From: JBLIDK01 sp047632595 | GTDB lineage: Bacteria; Bacteroidota; Bacteroidia; Sphingobacteriales; Sphingobacteriaceae | Direction of reading: 5' to 3' | DNA: 64,000 bases | Assembly (NCBI GenBank): GCA_047632595.1 | Contig: JBLIDK010000002.1 | Location: 27,597-91,596, forward strand | Part shown: positions 8,829-17,655 of the stretch, piece by piece | Position numbering within the stretch: the first letter of the stretch is position 1 | How the letters are laid out: the number at the start of each line of letters is the position of its first letter | Program-made: the position numbers and the translations under genes | Notes under the pieces: model-generated | Told to the model about the DNA's origin: nothing | Database searches by the model: none | The model's input: the letters and a program-made list of their open reading frames with translations, nothing else

Positions 8829-9869
8829 ATGAGTTTAAAACTAGATCATAAAATACTATCCACTATAATGTTAAAAAACCTACAGGGTATTGGGGTTTGC
8901 GACGATAGTGCTAATTACTTAGTAGAGTCAATAATACAAACATCACTCAGAGGAGTGGACTCTCATGGGATTAATTTATATCCTCATTATTGTCAAGCGT
9001 TTAGATCAGGTCGAATTAATCCAAATCCATCAATAAAAATTAATCAATCTGCAAGTTCAATTATTTTGGTAGATGCAGATTCCTCTATTGGGCATCATTC
9101 TGGTTCAGTTGCTATGGAAAAAGCTATTGAAATAGCAAAATCAACAGGTATAGCTGCAGTAAATGTCAATAATTCAAACCATTTTGGAGCGGCTGCTTAT
9201 TTTGGTTTAAAAGCTGCGGAGAAAAATTGTTTGGGATTTGCATTTACAAATGCTGATGCTTTGGTAAAAGTGACTGGCTCTAGTGAAATGTTCTTTGGAA
9301 CTAATCCTATTTGTTTTACTGCCCCTTTAAAAACTGAAGAGCCTTTTTGCTTAGATTTAGCCACTTCATTAGTTTCATATAACAAAATTAAAAATTATAG
9401 AATGGCTGATGAACCAATTCCTGATGGATGGGGATTTACGAAAAAAGGTGAACCAACTAAAAACCCTCATGAAGTAGTTAGTTTAAATCCTATTGGAGAT
9501 TATAAGGGATATGGTTTGGGTATGATGATTGACATATTATGTGCGATTCTAGGAAGCTCAGTTATTGGGAAAGATATGTTGCCAATGTTTAATACAAGTA
9601 TGAAAGATAAACGATTTGTTTCTCATTTTTTTATGGTAATTGATATAGAAAAGTTTCTGCCATTAGACAACTTTAAAAACAATTTACAATCAATGGTTGA
9701 TCGTTTAAGACAACTTCCAAAAACAGTAGAAAATCAAAATGTTATGGTTCCTGGTGACCCTGAAAAGAAAACATTTAAAATAAGGAACCAAACTGGAATT
9801 CCAATTTCAAAAGAATATTTTAATCAATTTTTAGAGGAAAATAACCAATTTAATAAAGCTTTGCTGTAG
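8829..9869 (+). CDS. Ldh-family (malate/L-sulfolactate/ureidoglycolate type) NAD(P)-dependent oxidoreductase
   Basis: A 346-residue member of the type 2 malate/lactate dehydrogenase family, which is unrelated to classical Rossmann LDH. Family hallmarks are RGVDSHGINLYPHYCQAFRSG near the N-terminus (catalytic His in DSHG), VNNSNHFGAAAYFG, and GTNPICFTAPL for cofactor binding. DYKGYGLGMMIDILCAIL is near residue 230. I chose the ATG at 8829: a TTG at 8817 lies inside the previous gene, whereas 8829 gives the usual one-base spacing of this operon. Known members reduce 2-keto acids or diketo sugar acids. Here it may reduce a keto-sugar made by its neighbours, which is inference from context. Confidence 0.85.
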   Translation: MSLKLDHKILSTIMLKNLQGIGVCDDSANYLVESIIQTSLRGVDSHGINLYPHYCQAFRSGRINPNPSIKINQSASSIILVDADSSIGHHSGSVAMEKAIEIAKSTGIAAVNVNNSNHFGAAAYFGLKAAEKNCLGFAFTNADALVKVTGSSEMFFGTNPICFTAPLKTEEPFCLDLATSLVSYNKIKNYRMADEPIPDGWGFTKKGEPTKNPHEVVSLNPIGDYKGYGLGMMIDILCAILGSSVIGKDMLPMFNTSMKDKRFVSHFFMVIDIEKFLPLDNFKNNLQSMVDRLRQLPKTVENQNVMVPGDPEKKTFKIRNQTGIPISKEYFNQFLEENNQFNKALL

Positions 9870-9870
9870 A

Positions 9871-11052
9871 ATGAGTAACAAATTACTAGATATAGTTAAC
9901 TTCAATGCAGATGCATCCTGCCTAGAAAATTCAGTTTGGATTAATTCATTAATTGGTGGTGTAAATTCTAAATTTTGCAAATATTTAAAGAACTATGTCC
10001 AAACTAAATCTAAAGTAAATTTAGGATTTTCTGGCGCAACTTTAATTGATATTAAGCATTACAATCCTGAAGCAATTGATTTAATAAATCAAAACGAGGA
10101 ATATTTTTGTTTGATTGTAAGGCCATTTGCTCACGATATTGCGTTGCTAAGAACAGAAGAGGGTTTTAGGTTAAACTTAGAATTAGGTATTGAAATAGCT
10201 ACAAGCTTGTTTAAAAATCTAGCTTATTTCTATCTACCTCCAGAGTTTATGCTAACAAATGCGCAAGTAAATATCATAAAATCCTATGGTTTTAATTGGG
10301 TGCTTATTAATCCAGGTAGATTTAATGATGAAATATCTTTAAGAATTCCTGATCAGAACTATCAACTAGAAGGCTTATTTGAGGAAAAAATTAATTGTAT
10401 ACCTTTTAATAGTAACCTTACTAAAAATTACCTTTTAGCAATGCAACAATTTGAATTTGAGGAGTGGAACCAAAGTGTTTTATCTATCAATAATGAACAT
10501 GCTTATATTTGGCGGGATGGTGAGAGTCCTTTTTTAATTCCCAATGGAATTCATAGAGAGCTTTTATGGCTTGAAAATGAATCCAGCTCGATTGAAAGGT
10601 TGTTATTTAATGAAATTAAATTAGAACAACCATCAAATAAAAAGCTTAAAGGTAAATTTTATAAAAACTATCCAGTTCATTCTTTTCATTCATGGATGAG
10701 AGAAATGAGGATGCTTGGTTTTATTCAGAAAGTGAATTTAGTTGAATTAAAATTAAATTCCCTTTCCAATACGCAAAGAATTTTATGGTTGTTGCTAATT
10801 AATTCTGATATACTCAGTGCAGTTGAAAAAAACTCACCTATTATACAACTGAAAGAGTTAGACAAAAAGAAATACATCGACTTCACTATTAATCGAACAC
10901 AACGTTACATTGAAGGGGAGGAGCTTTTGGAGCTAATTAATTCTAAATCAGAAAATTTTCTTGAGAGTTTTGTTCAAGAAAACAAAAACACAAATCGACT
11001 TGCTGCTAGGATTTTTATACTTCAAAAAGGATTTATCCAAAATGTCTCATAA
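9871..11052 (+). CDS. Unknown operon protein, possible polysaccharide-deacetylase/GH57-like barrel
   Basis: A 393-residue protein without signal peptide or membrane segment. I do not recognise a family with confidence. Three features recall the GH57/NodB-type barrels. An early NFNADASC strand could supply acidic residues. A YFYLPPEFMLTNAQVNIIKSYGFNWVLI stretch sits where such enzymes have Trp-x-Pro-Glu followed by helix and strand. NNEHAYIWRDGESPF lies near residue 210. The position between a reductase and a flippase, with one-base spacing on both sides, says it is a committed part of the glycan pathway. Alternatives include a sugar-modifying hydrolase or a scaffolding protein. Confidence 0.5.
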   Translation: MSNKLLDIVNFNADASCLENSVWINSLIGGVNSKFCKYLKNYVQTKSKVNLGFSGATLIDIKHYNPEAIDLINQNEEYFCLIVRPFAHDIALLRTEEGFRLNLELGIEIATSLFKNLAYFYLPPEFMLTNAQVNIIKSYGFNWVLINPGRFNDEISLRIPDQNYQLEGLFEEKINCIPFNSNLTKNYLLAMQQFEFEEWNQSVLSINNEHAYIWRDGESPFLIPNGIHRELLWLENESSSIERLLFNEIKLEQPSNKKLKGKFYKNYPVHSFHSWMREMRMLGFIQKVNLVELKLNSLSNTQRILWLLLINSDILSAVEKNSPIIQLKELDKKKYIDFTINRTQRYIEGEELLELINSKSENFLESFVQENKNTNRLAARIFILQKGFIQNVS

Positions 11053-12545
11053 TGGGAGTAATAAAAAGACAAGGCTTTAAGCATTCAATAGTAAGTTACC
11101 TTGCTGTTGTAATAGGTGGTATTGCAACACTTTTTATCTATCCATTAGACCTTGAATCCTACGGAAAAGCCGTTGCTCTTATTCAGTTTGCAATGGTCTT
11201 GGTGCCTTTTGCTTCATTTGGGAGTGTCTCAATTGTAGTAAAATTCTTCCCTTTTTTTAAAGAGAATGAGGAGGATGTTTCTGCCTACTTTGTGTTTCTG
11301 ATAATTTATCAACTAGCCTTTCTAGTAATATTTTCTAGCCTATATTTGCTGTTTTTTGACAAGCTAATGGGCTTTTTTGGAAAGTTAGAATGGAATATAT
11401 CTACTCTTTCAGAATACAAATACCATCTTCTTGGATTAATTTATTTAGTGTCATTTGCTAATTTGCTTGTTGCATATTCTAGCAACCTTAAAAGAATTGT
11501 TGTTCCCGCAGTTTTGTACAATATAGGGGCCAAAATAGGAATGTCCGCTTTGATACTTTTAGTCGCACTTAAAGCTTTAAGTGCATCTAATATTGGTGCA
11601 GGAATGGTTATTATTTGGACAATAATTCTCCTTGGTCTTGTTTTTTATCTTAACAAGTTAAAAGAGATGAAACTTAAATTTAATCCTGCTATTTACAAAG
11701 GGAAACAAATTAAGGAAATTTTGGCTTATGCTTTATTTGCAACTTTTGGCAGCGTTGGGGCTTTTTTAGCATTAAAAATAGATTTCGTCATGATTAACCT
11801 ACTTACAAATGATGTAAACACAGGTATTTTTTCAATCGGAACATTTATTGCAAATGTTATACTTATTCCAAGTAGCGCTATTATAAGCATAAGTGCCCCA
11901 ATAATTAGCGAGTCTATAAAAAAGAATAACTGGTCTGAAGTTCGAAATATCTACTCAAAATCTTCTTTAAATTTGACAATTATTGGAGTTATACTTTTTG
12001 CACTTATTGCTGTTTCTATTGAAAATGTATTTTCTCTTACTGCAAGCAAAACTGACTTAATGAGCGCATTTAATGTTGTTTTGTTGTTGGGTTTGGCAAA
12101 ACTTTTTGATATGGCTACAAGTGTAAATGGTTCTATTGTTGGCTATTCAAAATACTTTAGGTTTAACTTTTACGCGCTTATATTTTTAGCAATAACTAAT
12201 ATTGCTTTCAATTATTGGCTAATACCAATTTATGGAATTACGGGTGCGGCGGCAGCTACATTAATTTCACTTACCTTATTTAATATTGCAAAACTCTTAT
12301 TGATTTGGATAAAGTTTAAAATGATGCCTTTCACTAAACTTCACTTAATTCCATTAGTACTTGGATCATTAGCCTATTTGATAGTAAGCGTGATACCTAG
12401 TTTTGGAAACAATCTAATTCAGATTGCTATCAATTCAATTATAATTTTCTTGCTAGTAGCTCTTCCAATTTATTTGCTAAAGGTTTCACCCGATTTAAAT
12501 AGCATGTTTATTAATCTTGTGAATAGAGCCAAGAAAATATTCTAA
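11052..12545 (+). CDS. Polysaccharide flippase (Wzx/MOP superfamily)
   Basis: A 497-residue integral membrane protein with about twelve to fourteen hydrophobic segments spread over its length, as in Wzx lipid-linked oligosaccharide flippases. The first segments (SYLAVVIGGIATLFIYP and AVALIQFAMVLVPFASFG) match the start of this family. It would move undecaprenyl-linked repeat units across the inner membrane. It is the last gene of the operon begun at 6007 and overlaps the preceding stop by one base (TAATG). No polymerase or ligase lies directly beside it; an O-antigen ligase-like gene is at 22486. It is convergent with the ArsC-like gene, the two ends sharing four bases. Confidence 0.9.
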   Translation: MGVIKRQGFKHSIVSYLAVVIGGIATLFIYPLDLESYGKAVALIQFAMVLVPFASFGSVSIVVKFFPFFKENEEDVSAYFVFLIIYQLAFLVIFSSLYLLFFDKLMGFFGKLEWNISTLSEYKYHLLGLIYLVSFANLLVAYSSNLKRIVVPAVLYNIGAKIGMSALILLVALKALSASNIGAGMVIIWTIILLGLVFYLNKLKEMKLKFNPAIYKGKQIKEILAYALFATFGSVGAFLALKIDFVMINLLTNDVNTGIFSIGTFIANVILIPSSAIISISAPIISESIKKNNWSEVRNIYSKSSLNLTIIGVILFALIAVSIENVFSLTASKTDLMSAFNVVLLLGLAKLFDMATSVNGSIVGYSKYFRFNFYALIFLAITNIAFNYWLIPIYGITGAAAATLISLTLFNIAKLLLIWIKFKMMPFTKLHLIPLVLGSLAYLIVSVIPSFGNNLIQIAINSIIIFLLVALPIYLLKVSPDLNSMFINLVNRAKKIF

Positions 12546-12901
12546 AACAACTCCAAATACCCAGTTAACTCTACTAAAGTCTTCTTGTTATTACCTACAA
12601 ATACTTCGTTGCTAACAATAAATACAGGACGCTTTAAAAAGGTGTACTCTTTTAATATTAATTCCTTGTAATCACTTTCTGTTAATGTCTTTTCACTTAG
12701 CTTCATGGCCTTAAATTTCATCGCTTTGCGACTAAATAAGGACTCGTAACTTCCTGTATGCTTTTTTAAATTTTCTAACTGCGCTTCAGTTATTGGCTCT
12801 TCTTTAATGTTTTGAAGCTCAAAACTATCATCTACATTCACCTCATTCATAATACGAATACAGGTTGAACAGGTTTTTAAGTAGTATACCTTTTTTATCA
12901 T
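12542..12901 (-). CDS. ArsC/Spx-family thioredoxin-fold protein
   Basis: A 119-residue protein of the arsenate reductase/Spx family. It opens with a beta strand and a C-S-T-C pair (C11 and C14) in a thioredoxin-like fold. The KRPVFIVSNEVFVGNN segment near residue 92 has the family's cis-Pro region (R-P). The CxxC spacing is that of Spx and of ArsC-like proteins rather than a plain single-Cys ArsC. Arsenate reduction is not supported by any arsenic gene nearby, so a redox-sensing or unknown thiol role is as likely. The start overlaps the stop of the upstream gene by four bases. Confidence 0.8.
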   Translation of the reverse strand: MIKKVYYLKTCSTCIRIMNEVNVDDSFELQNIKEEPITEAQLENLKKHTGSYESLFSRKAMKFKAMKLSEKTLTESDYKELILKEYTFLKRPVFIVSNEVFVGNNKKTLVELTGYLELF

Positions 12902-13788
12902 AATTCTAATTTTTCTAAAGGAGTGAATTCTAAATTTCTATCAAATAAGTAGGACTTTACCTCATCTGGTTCAGTAAAAATTGATTTTTTAGGGATGCCG
13001 AAAGGTCTCCATAATACAGCTAATGTTTCCGACAACACTTTGTTATCCCAACTTCGTAGTACTTCAATTTTCGAAAATGGATTTTTAACTATTTTAATTT
13101 CACCTTGTTCAACAGTGTAAGATGGAACTTCATCACATAAGTAAGATGCCATATAAACCATTGCCTCAAATTCTGCATGTTGAACTGGGTGTAGTGTGTG
13201 TTCCTTAAGCTTCTTGTATTGACTATTTAGTACTTCACCCACAGTTCCATTGTCCATCAAACTAATAAAATAGGTAGTCCCATCAACACTTAAACTAAAG
13301 CAATAGGATTTTAAATCGCAACGATAAGCGAATTCTTTTGAAGATGTTTTTACTTTGAATAATGTATAAGTGTTTTGATCTGAGTTGCCATCCAAACGCA
13401 TTCTTATTAAATCGTAAAAAGCATTCATTTTTTGCATTACATGCGATGAAATAAAAGCTTCTGGCGAAGGATGTTGTAATACTGCTAAGGCTTCAAAATA
13501 AAGCATTCCTAAAAAAGCACGACTTGCAAAATTTACAACTGTAGTTTCGTTAATTACACCATCAAATTCATTTTCAAATTGGGTATATATTTTCTCGGAA
13601 ACTGGAAAGGAAAAATCTTCTAAAGCTAAATCAGAATCATCTAAAAGCTTCATGATTTTATCATCCAATTGATGCTTTTGTTGAAATGAACTAGGCCAAA
13701 CAGGTAGTTTTTTAGTTGCTTTTTCCTGAGTTATGAGACAAAGGTCACTTTTTAATATAGCCTGTTCAAAAGTTAATGTATTAGTCAT
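12898..13788 (-). CDS. Hypothetical protein
   Basis: A 296-residue protein without signal peptide or transmembrane segment. I do not recognise it. It is acidic to neutral, with a predicted helical N-terminal half (KLLDDSDLALEDFSFPVSEKI, RAFLGMLYFEALAVLQHPS) and a beta-rich middle (TYTLFKVKTSSKEFAYRCDLKSYCFSLSVDGTTYFISLM). It is translationally coupled to the ArsC-like gene below it through an ATGA overlap, and lies 16 bases downstream of a broken secreted-protein gene. Together with hutU these four genes form one minus-strand run. No function is proposed. Confidence 0.7.
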   Translation of the reverse strand: MTNTLTFEQAILKSDLCLITQEKATKKLPVWPSSFQQKHQLDDKIMKLLDDSDLALEDFSFPVSEKIYTQFENEFDGVINETTVVNFASRAFLGMLYFEALAVLQHPSPEAFISSHVMQKMNAFYDLIRMRLDGNSDQNTYTLFKVKTSSKEFAYRCDLKSYCFSLSVDGTTYFISLMDNGTVGEVLNSQYKKLKEHTLHPVQHAEFEAMVYMASYLCDEVPSYTVEQGEIKIVKNPFSKIEVLRSWDNKVLSETLAVLWRPFGIPKKSIFTEPDEVKSYLFDRNLEFTPLEKLEL

Positions 13789-13804
13789 TGGTAGTTAAAA
13801 TTAC

Positions 13805-14048
13805 TTACGAAACCTGCTTCTGATTCCCTATTAATTGAATTAGTACTGTTGTTGTTTGCTTAGGTACAAAGGCATATTCGCTTTGACCTACTGTTTTATG
13901 CTCTAAGGTAGTATCCCCAACTTTTGCAGATGCTACAGCATTATTACTTAGTGCGATTGGTAAAGTATCTAACTCAACCCACGACCATTTCTGTTGCGCA
14001 TTTAAACTTAGCAATAAAGAATAAACTCAATACGAGAAATCCTTTCAT
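13805..14048 (-). pseudogene. Small secreted-protein gene with a frameshift in the signal peptide
   Basis: An ATG at 14048 overlaps the hutU stop (ATGA) and begins MKGFLVLSLFF, an ideal start of a signal peptide. That frame ends after 24 codons. A one-base shift near 14015-14017 gives LLSLNAQQKWSWVELDTL, which completes the hydrophobic core and an Ala-Gln cleavage site, then runs about 65 residues to a stop at 13805. The intended product was thus about 83 residues, secreted. The first mature residues recall the start of kelch-repeat proteins, so it may be a truncated remnant. I cannot tell a real mutation from a sequencing error. Confidence 0.6.
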
Positions 14049-15709
14049 TTAAGTCTTTCTTTTATGTCTAAGCGATGTTTCCTTAAGGTATCCAAAGCAA
14101 TGTCATATCCTGCATCGGCATGTCTAATAACTCCCATTGCTGGATCGTTATGTAAGACTCTTTTTAAACGTTTTGCAGCGTCATCCGTTCCATCAGCAAC
14201 TATTACCATTCCAGCGTGAATTGAGTAACCAATACCAACGCCTCCACCGTGATGAACACTAACCCAACTTGCACCACCAGCAGTGTTAATCAAAGCATTA
14301 AGTATTGGCCAATCGGCAATAGCGTCAGAGCCATCTTTCATTGCTTCTGTTTCTCTGTTTGGAGATGCTACACTTCCAGTATCTAAATGGTCTCTTCCAA
14401 TAACAATTGGAGCTTTTAATTCGCCACTTTTAACCATTTCGTTAAAGGCTAAACCAGCTTTTTCTCGCTCGCCTTGACCTAACCAGCAAATTCTACAAGG
14501 CAAACCTTGAAAAGCAATTTTTTCTTGTGCCATTTCAATCCAACGTTTTAATGCCTTGTTTTCTGGGAATAATTCTAAGATTTTCTTATCTGTTTTGTAA
14601 ATATCTTCAGGATCTCCGCTAAGTGCAGCCCATCTAAACGGTCCTTTTCCTTCACAAAACAACGGACGAATATAGGCAGGCACAAATCCTGGAAAATCAA
14701 AAGCATTTTTAACTCCATGTTCTAATGCTCTTCCTCTTAAATTATTTCCATAATCAAAAGTTACAGCACCTTTTTTCTGAAGTTCTAGCATTTGTTCAAC
14801 GTGTCTTGCCATTGTAGCATAAGATCGTTTTACGTATTCTTTCTCGTTAGTTTCTCTTAAAACATTGCTTTCTTCAACCGACATGTTTTCAGGTAAATAT
14901 CCTACTAGTGGATCATGAGCAGAAGTTTGATCTGTTAAAGTGTCAGGAGTAATTCCCCTGTCAATTAATCGTTGAAGTAGGTCAACAGCATTGCATAAAA
15001 CACCAATACTCCATGCTTTGCCTTCTTTTTTGGCTTCTAAAGCCTTGTCGATAGCAGTATCAATGTCTTTTTCCATCTCGTCGATATAACGAGTGTCAAT
15101 ACGTTTTTGGATTCTCCATTCTTCCAATTCGGCAGCTAAACAAACACCTTCGTTCATCGTAATTGCCAAGGGTTGAGCTCCACCCATTCCGCCTAAACCT
15201 GCTGTTACATTTAATGTGTGTTTTAATGAACCACCAAAATGTTGTCGGGCAACTTCAGCGTATGTTTCGTAGGTGCCTTGAACAATTCCTTGAGAACCTA
15301 TATATATCCATGAACCCGCAGTCATTTGACCATACATGATGAGTCCTTTTTTCTCAAGCTCATTAAAATGCTCGTTGGTAGCCCATTTTGGTACGAGCAT
15401 TGAGTTTGAGATAATTACTCTTGGTGCATCTTTATGTGTAGGAAGTATTCCTACAGGTTTGCCACTTTGAACTAACAAGGTTTCATCCTCATTAAGGTCT
15501 TTAAGTGCTTTTACAATTAAATGAAAAGCTTCAGGATTTCTAGCAGCCTTGCCGGTTCCGCCATAAACAATCAGTTCTTCAGGTCTTTCAGCAACATCTG
15601 GGTCAAGGTTATTGTGCAACATTCTCAGAGCAGCTTCTTGCACCCAGCCTTTAGTAGTTAAGGTAGTTCCTGTTGGAGTTTTAATTTTAGAAATGTCTAA
15701 TGTTTTCAT
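14045..15709 (-). CDS. hutU: Urocanate hydratase
   Basis: A 554-residue enzyme converting urocanate to imidazolone propionate in histidine degradation, in the cytoplasm, with tightly bound NAD+ as electrophile. The length matches the family (about 550-560). Signature stretches are ELIVYGGTGKAARN near residue 46, NVTAGLGGMGGAQPLA around 168-183 for dinucleotide binding, and LPCRICWLGQGEREKAG near residue 405, containing the conserved active-site Cys. HHGGGVGIGYSIHAGMV follows near the C-terminus. No hutH, hutI or hutG is visible nearby, so the pathway genes are dispersed or elsewhere. A -7-like box sits at 15728-15735. Confidence 0.97.
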   Translation of the reverse strand: MKTLDISKIKTPTGTTLTTKGWVQEAALRMLHNNLDPDVAERPEELIVYGGTGKAARNPEAFHLIVKALKDLNEDETLLVQSGKPVGILPTHKDAPRVIISNSMLVPKWATNEHFNELEKKGLIMYGQMTAGSWIYIGSQGIVQGTYETYAEVARQHFGGSLKHTLNVTAGLGGMGGAQPLAITMNEGVCLAAELEEWRIQKRIDTRYIDEMEKDIDTAIDKALEAKKEGKAWSIGVLCNAVDLLQRLIDRGITPDTLTDQTSAHDPLVGYLPENMSVEESNVLRETNEKEYVKRSYATMARHVEQMLELQKKGAVTFDYGNNLRGRALEHGVKNAFDFPGFVPAYIRPLFCEGKGPFRWAALSGDPEDIYKTDKKILELFPENKALKRWIEMAQEKIAFQGLPCRICWLGQGEREKAGLAFNEMVKSGELKAPIVIGRDHLDTGSVASPNRETEAMKDGSDAIADWPILNALINTAGGASWVSVHHGGGVGIGYSIHAGMVIVADGTDDAAKRLKRVLHNDPAMGVIRHADAGYDIALDTLRKHRLDIKERLK

Positions 15710-15727
15710 TCTATGAAATTATAAATG

Positions 15728-15735
15728 CAAAATTA
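15728..15735 (-). promoter_or_regulatory. -7 element upstream of hutU
   Basis: On the minus strand this reads TAATTTTG, matching TAnnTTTG of Bacteroidota sigma-A promoters. It would start transcription about 12-15 bases before the hutU ATG. No TTG is found 20 bases upstream, so the call rests on the -7 box and its position. Confidence 0.45.
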
Positions 15736-15894
15736 AGATTTAATGGCAGTTTATTAGGCATTAAATAAGAAAGTCATTTAGCCGAATGGTATTTTTGATT
15801 TTTACGGGAACTATTCCACAAAATCACTCAATTTTTAAACAAGTGTTTTAACTAATAGTATTAAACCGCACATTAGATGAAATTTTAAAATCAA

Positions 15895-17256
15895 ATGGCT
15901 AAAACAAAAAGTGCTTTTTTCTGTCAAAACTGTGGTAATCAGTCGGCTAAGTGGGTTGGGCAATGTAAAAGTTGCAATGAGTGGAATACGATGGTGGAAG
16001 AGGTTTTAGAAAAGGAGACTAAAAATGCCATGCCAATCAAAGCTGGAGCGCACACTAAACCACAACCTAAGCTTTTGCAGGATGTTGAAACTTCCTCTAC
16101 TTTTAGAATTCCAGTTCCTGATGAAGAACTCAGTAGAACACTTGGTGGTGGTATTGTACCTGGCTCTTTAGTGCTTTTAGGTGGCGAGCCCGGCATTGGA
16201 AAGTCCACGCTTTTATTGCAATTAGCAGTGAGGCTTAAAGAAACGAAAGTCTTATATATTTCAGGTGAAGAAAGTGCACAGCAAATTAAAATGCGTGCAG
16301 AGCGTCTATCAGTTGATGGTAACCAATGTTATGTATATACCGAAACCAATACGCAACACATTTTTAAGGAGCTGGAAAAAGTAGAACCTCAATTGGTGGT
16401 TATCGATTCTATTCAAACCTTACACTCAGGTTATGTAGAATCTGCTCCAGGCAGCGTTTCTCAAATACGGCAATGTGCAGCCGAATTAATGAAATATGCT
16501 AAACTCACCAATACTCCTGTTTTTATTATTGGGCACATTAATAAAGATGGAGCAATAGCTGGTCCGAAGTTATTAGAACACATGGTGGATACCGTTTTGC
16601 AATTTGAAGGGGAGAGGCATTACGATTATAGAATTTTGCGGTCAATAAAAAACAGATTTGGTTCTACAGCAGAGCTTGGAATTTACCAAATGCAGGGCAA
16701 TGGTTTAAGAGAAGTAAGTAACCCTTCTGAGATATTAATATCTTCCAATTCAGAAATACATTCAGGTATAGCAATTTCAGTTACTTTAGAAGGACAAAGA
16801 CCCTTACTAATTGAATCACAAGCCTTAGTAAGCACAGCAGTTTATGGAACACCACAACGTGTTTCTACAGGTTTTGATACTAAAAGGCTAAACATGTTGT
16901 TAGCAGTTCTAGAAAAACGCTATGGCTTTCCTTTAGGTGGAAAAGATGTGTTCATAAACATTACCGGAGGCTTAAGAATTGAAGATCCTGCTATAGATTT
17001 AGGAATGATGTGCGCTATTATTTCCTCTTCAGAAGACATTATTATTCCTAAAGAAGTATGCTTTGCTGGTGAAGTTGGGCTAGGGGGAGAAATTAGAATG
17101 ATAAATAGACTTCCAGATCGGATTAAGGAAGCCGAAAAACTTGGCTATAAGAAAATTTTTGTACCTCAAAGCAAGGACAATATTAAAGACAACTTTAAGA
17201 TAAAAGTTTTGGAGTTTGGGAATATTCAGCAAGTGCTAGAGGAGTTATTTGGATAA
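15895..17256 (+). CDS. radA: DNA repair protein RadA
   Basis: A 453-residue RecA-related branch-migration helicase used in recombinational repair. It has the N-terminal zinc finger (CQNCG ... CKSC, residues 9-28) and Walker A GGEPGIGKST (about 96-105). LVVIDSIQT is Walker B, and the RadA-specific KNRFG motif appears in SIKNRFGSTAELG near residue 253. The C-terminal Lon-protease-like domain includes VFINITGGLRIEDPAIDLG and AGEVGLGGEIR. Length and all motifs are complete. It is divergent from hutU, and only a decayed gene follows before the rimP promoter. Confidence 0.98.
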   Translation: MAKTKSAFFCQNCGNQSAKWVGQCKSCNEWNTMVEEVLEKETKNAMPIKAGAHTKPQPKLLQDVETSSTFRIPVPDEELSRTLGGGIVPGSLVLLGGEPGIGKSTLLLQLAVRLKETKVLYISGEESAQQIKMRAERLSVDGNQCYVYTETNTQHIFKELEKVEPQLVVIDSIQTLHSGYVESAPGSVSQIRQCAAELMKYAKLTNTPVFIIGHINKDGAIAGPKLLEHMVDTVLQFEGERHYDYRILRSIKNRFGSTAELGIYQMQGNGLREVSNPSEILISSNSEIHSGIAISVTLEGQRPLLIESQALVSTAVYGTPQRVSTGFDTKRLNMLLAVLEKRYGFPLGGKDVFINITGGLRIEDPAIDLGMMCAIISSSEDIIIPKEVCFAGEVGLGGEIRMINRLPDRIKEAEKLGYKKIFVPQSKDNIKDNFKIKVLEFGNIQQVLEELFG

Positions 17257-17277
17257 ATGGCACGAGTTTAGATTTAA

Positions 17278-17655
17278 AATCTAATAGTTGTAATCCTCAA
17301 TAGCTGTAAATTTTGGCCGCAATTATGGCGAACTACTACAGTTTGCGATTTTCATACGGAAACATCCACTGTAAGCATTGATATTTATTATTTCGGTGTT
17401 GAATCAAAGGCTAATGAATTAACAATGAATGTGTATCCTAACCCAAGCAATGGAGAGTTTGTTGTTAAATTAGGTGAAAATGTCGTTAATCCAACAGTTG
17501 AAATTGTTGATTTACAAGGAAGAGTAGTGTACAACAATGCGCTTTTTGGTTCGATAAATGAAATTCCATTAAAGATTCTTATTGTCAAAGGAAATTTTGT
17601 GATAAAAGTTACAACCAATGAACAGCAAGTGATTAAAATGATTACAATCTTGTAA
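17278..17655 (+). pseudogene. Remnant of a T9SS cargo protein (C-terminal sorting domain)
   Basis: The frame is open from about 17278 and encodes the last 125 residues of a secreted protein. ELTMNVYPNPSNGEFVVKL begins a type A T9SS sorting domain, IVDLQGRVVYNN is its middle strand and VIKMITIL its end. There is no credible start codon or signal peptide: the only ATG, at 17425, lies inside the sorting domain, and stops precede 17278. The body of the protein is missing, so this is a 5'-truncated fragment. It lies directly between radA and the rimP promoter. Confidence 0.7.

Noticed and set aside
17268..17284. 17-base palindrome TTAGATTTAAAATCTAA after radA
   Set aside because: It is AT-only at its core with no T-run; too weak for a terminator and probably chance in AT-rich DNA.
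17425..17655. Possible 76-residue gene starting at an ATG
   Set aside because: The ATG falls inside a T9SS sorting domain and the frame is open further upstream, so it is the tail of a truncated gene.
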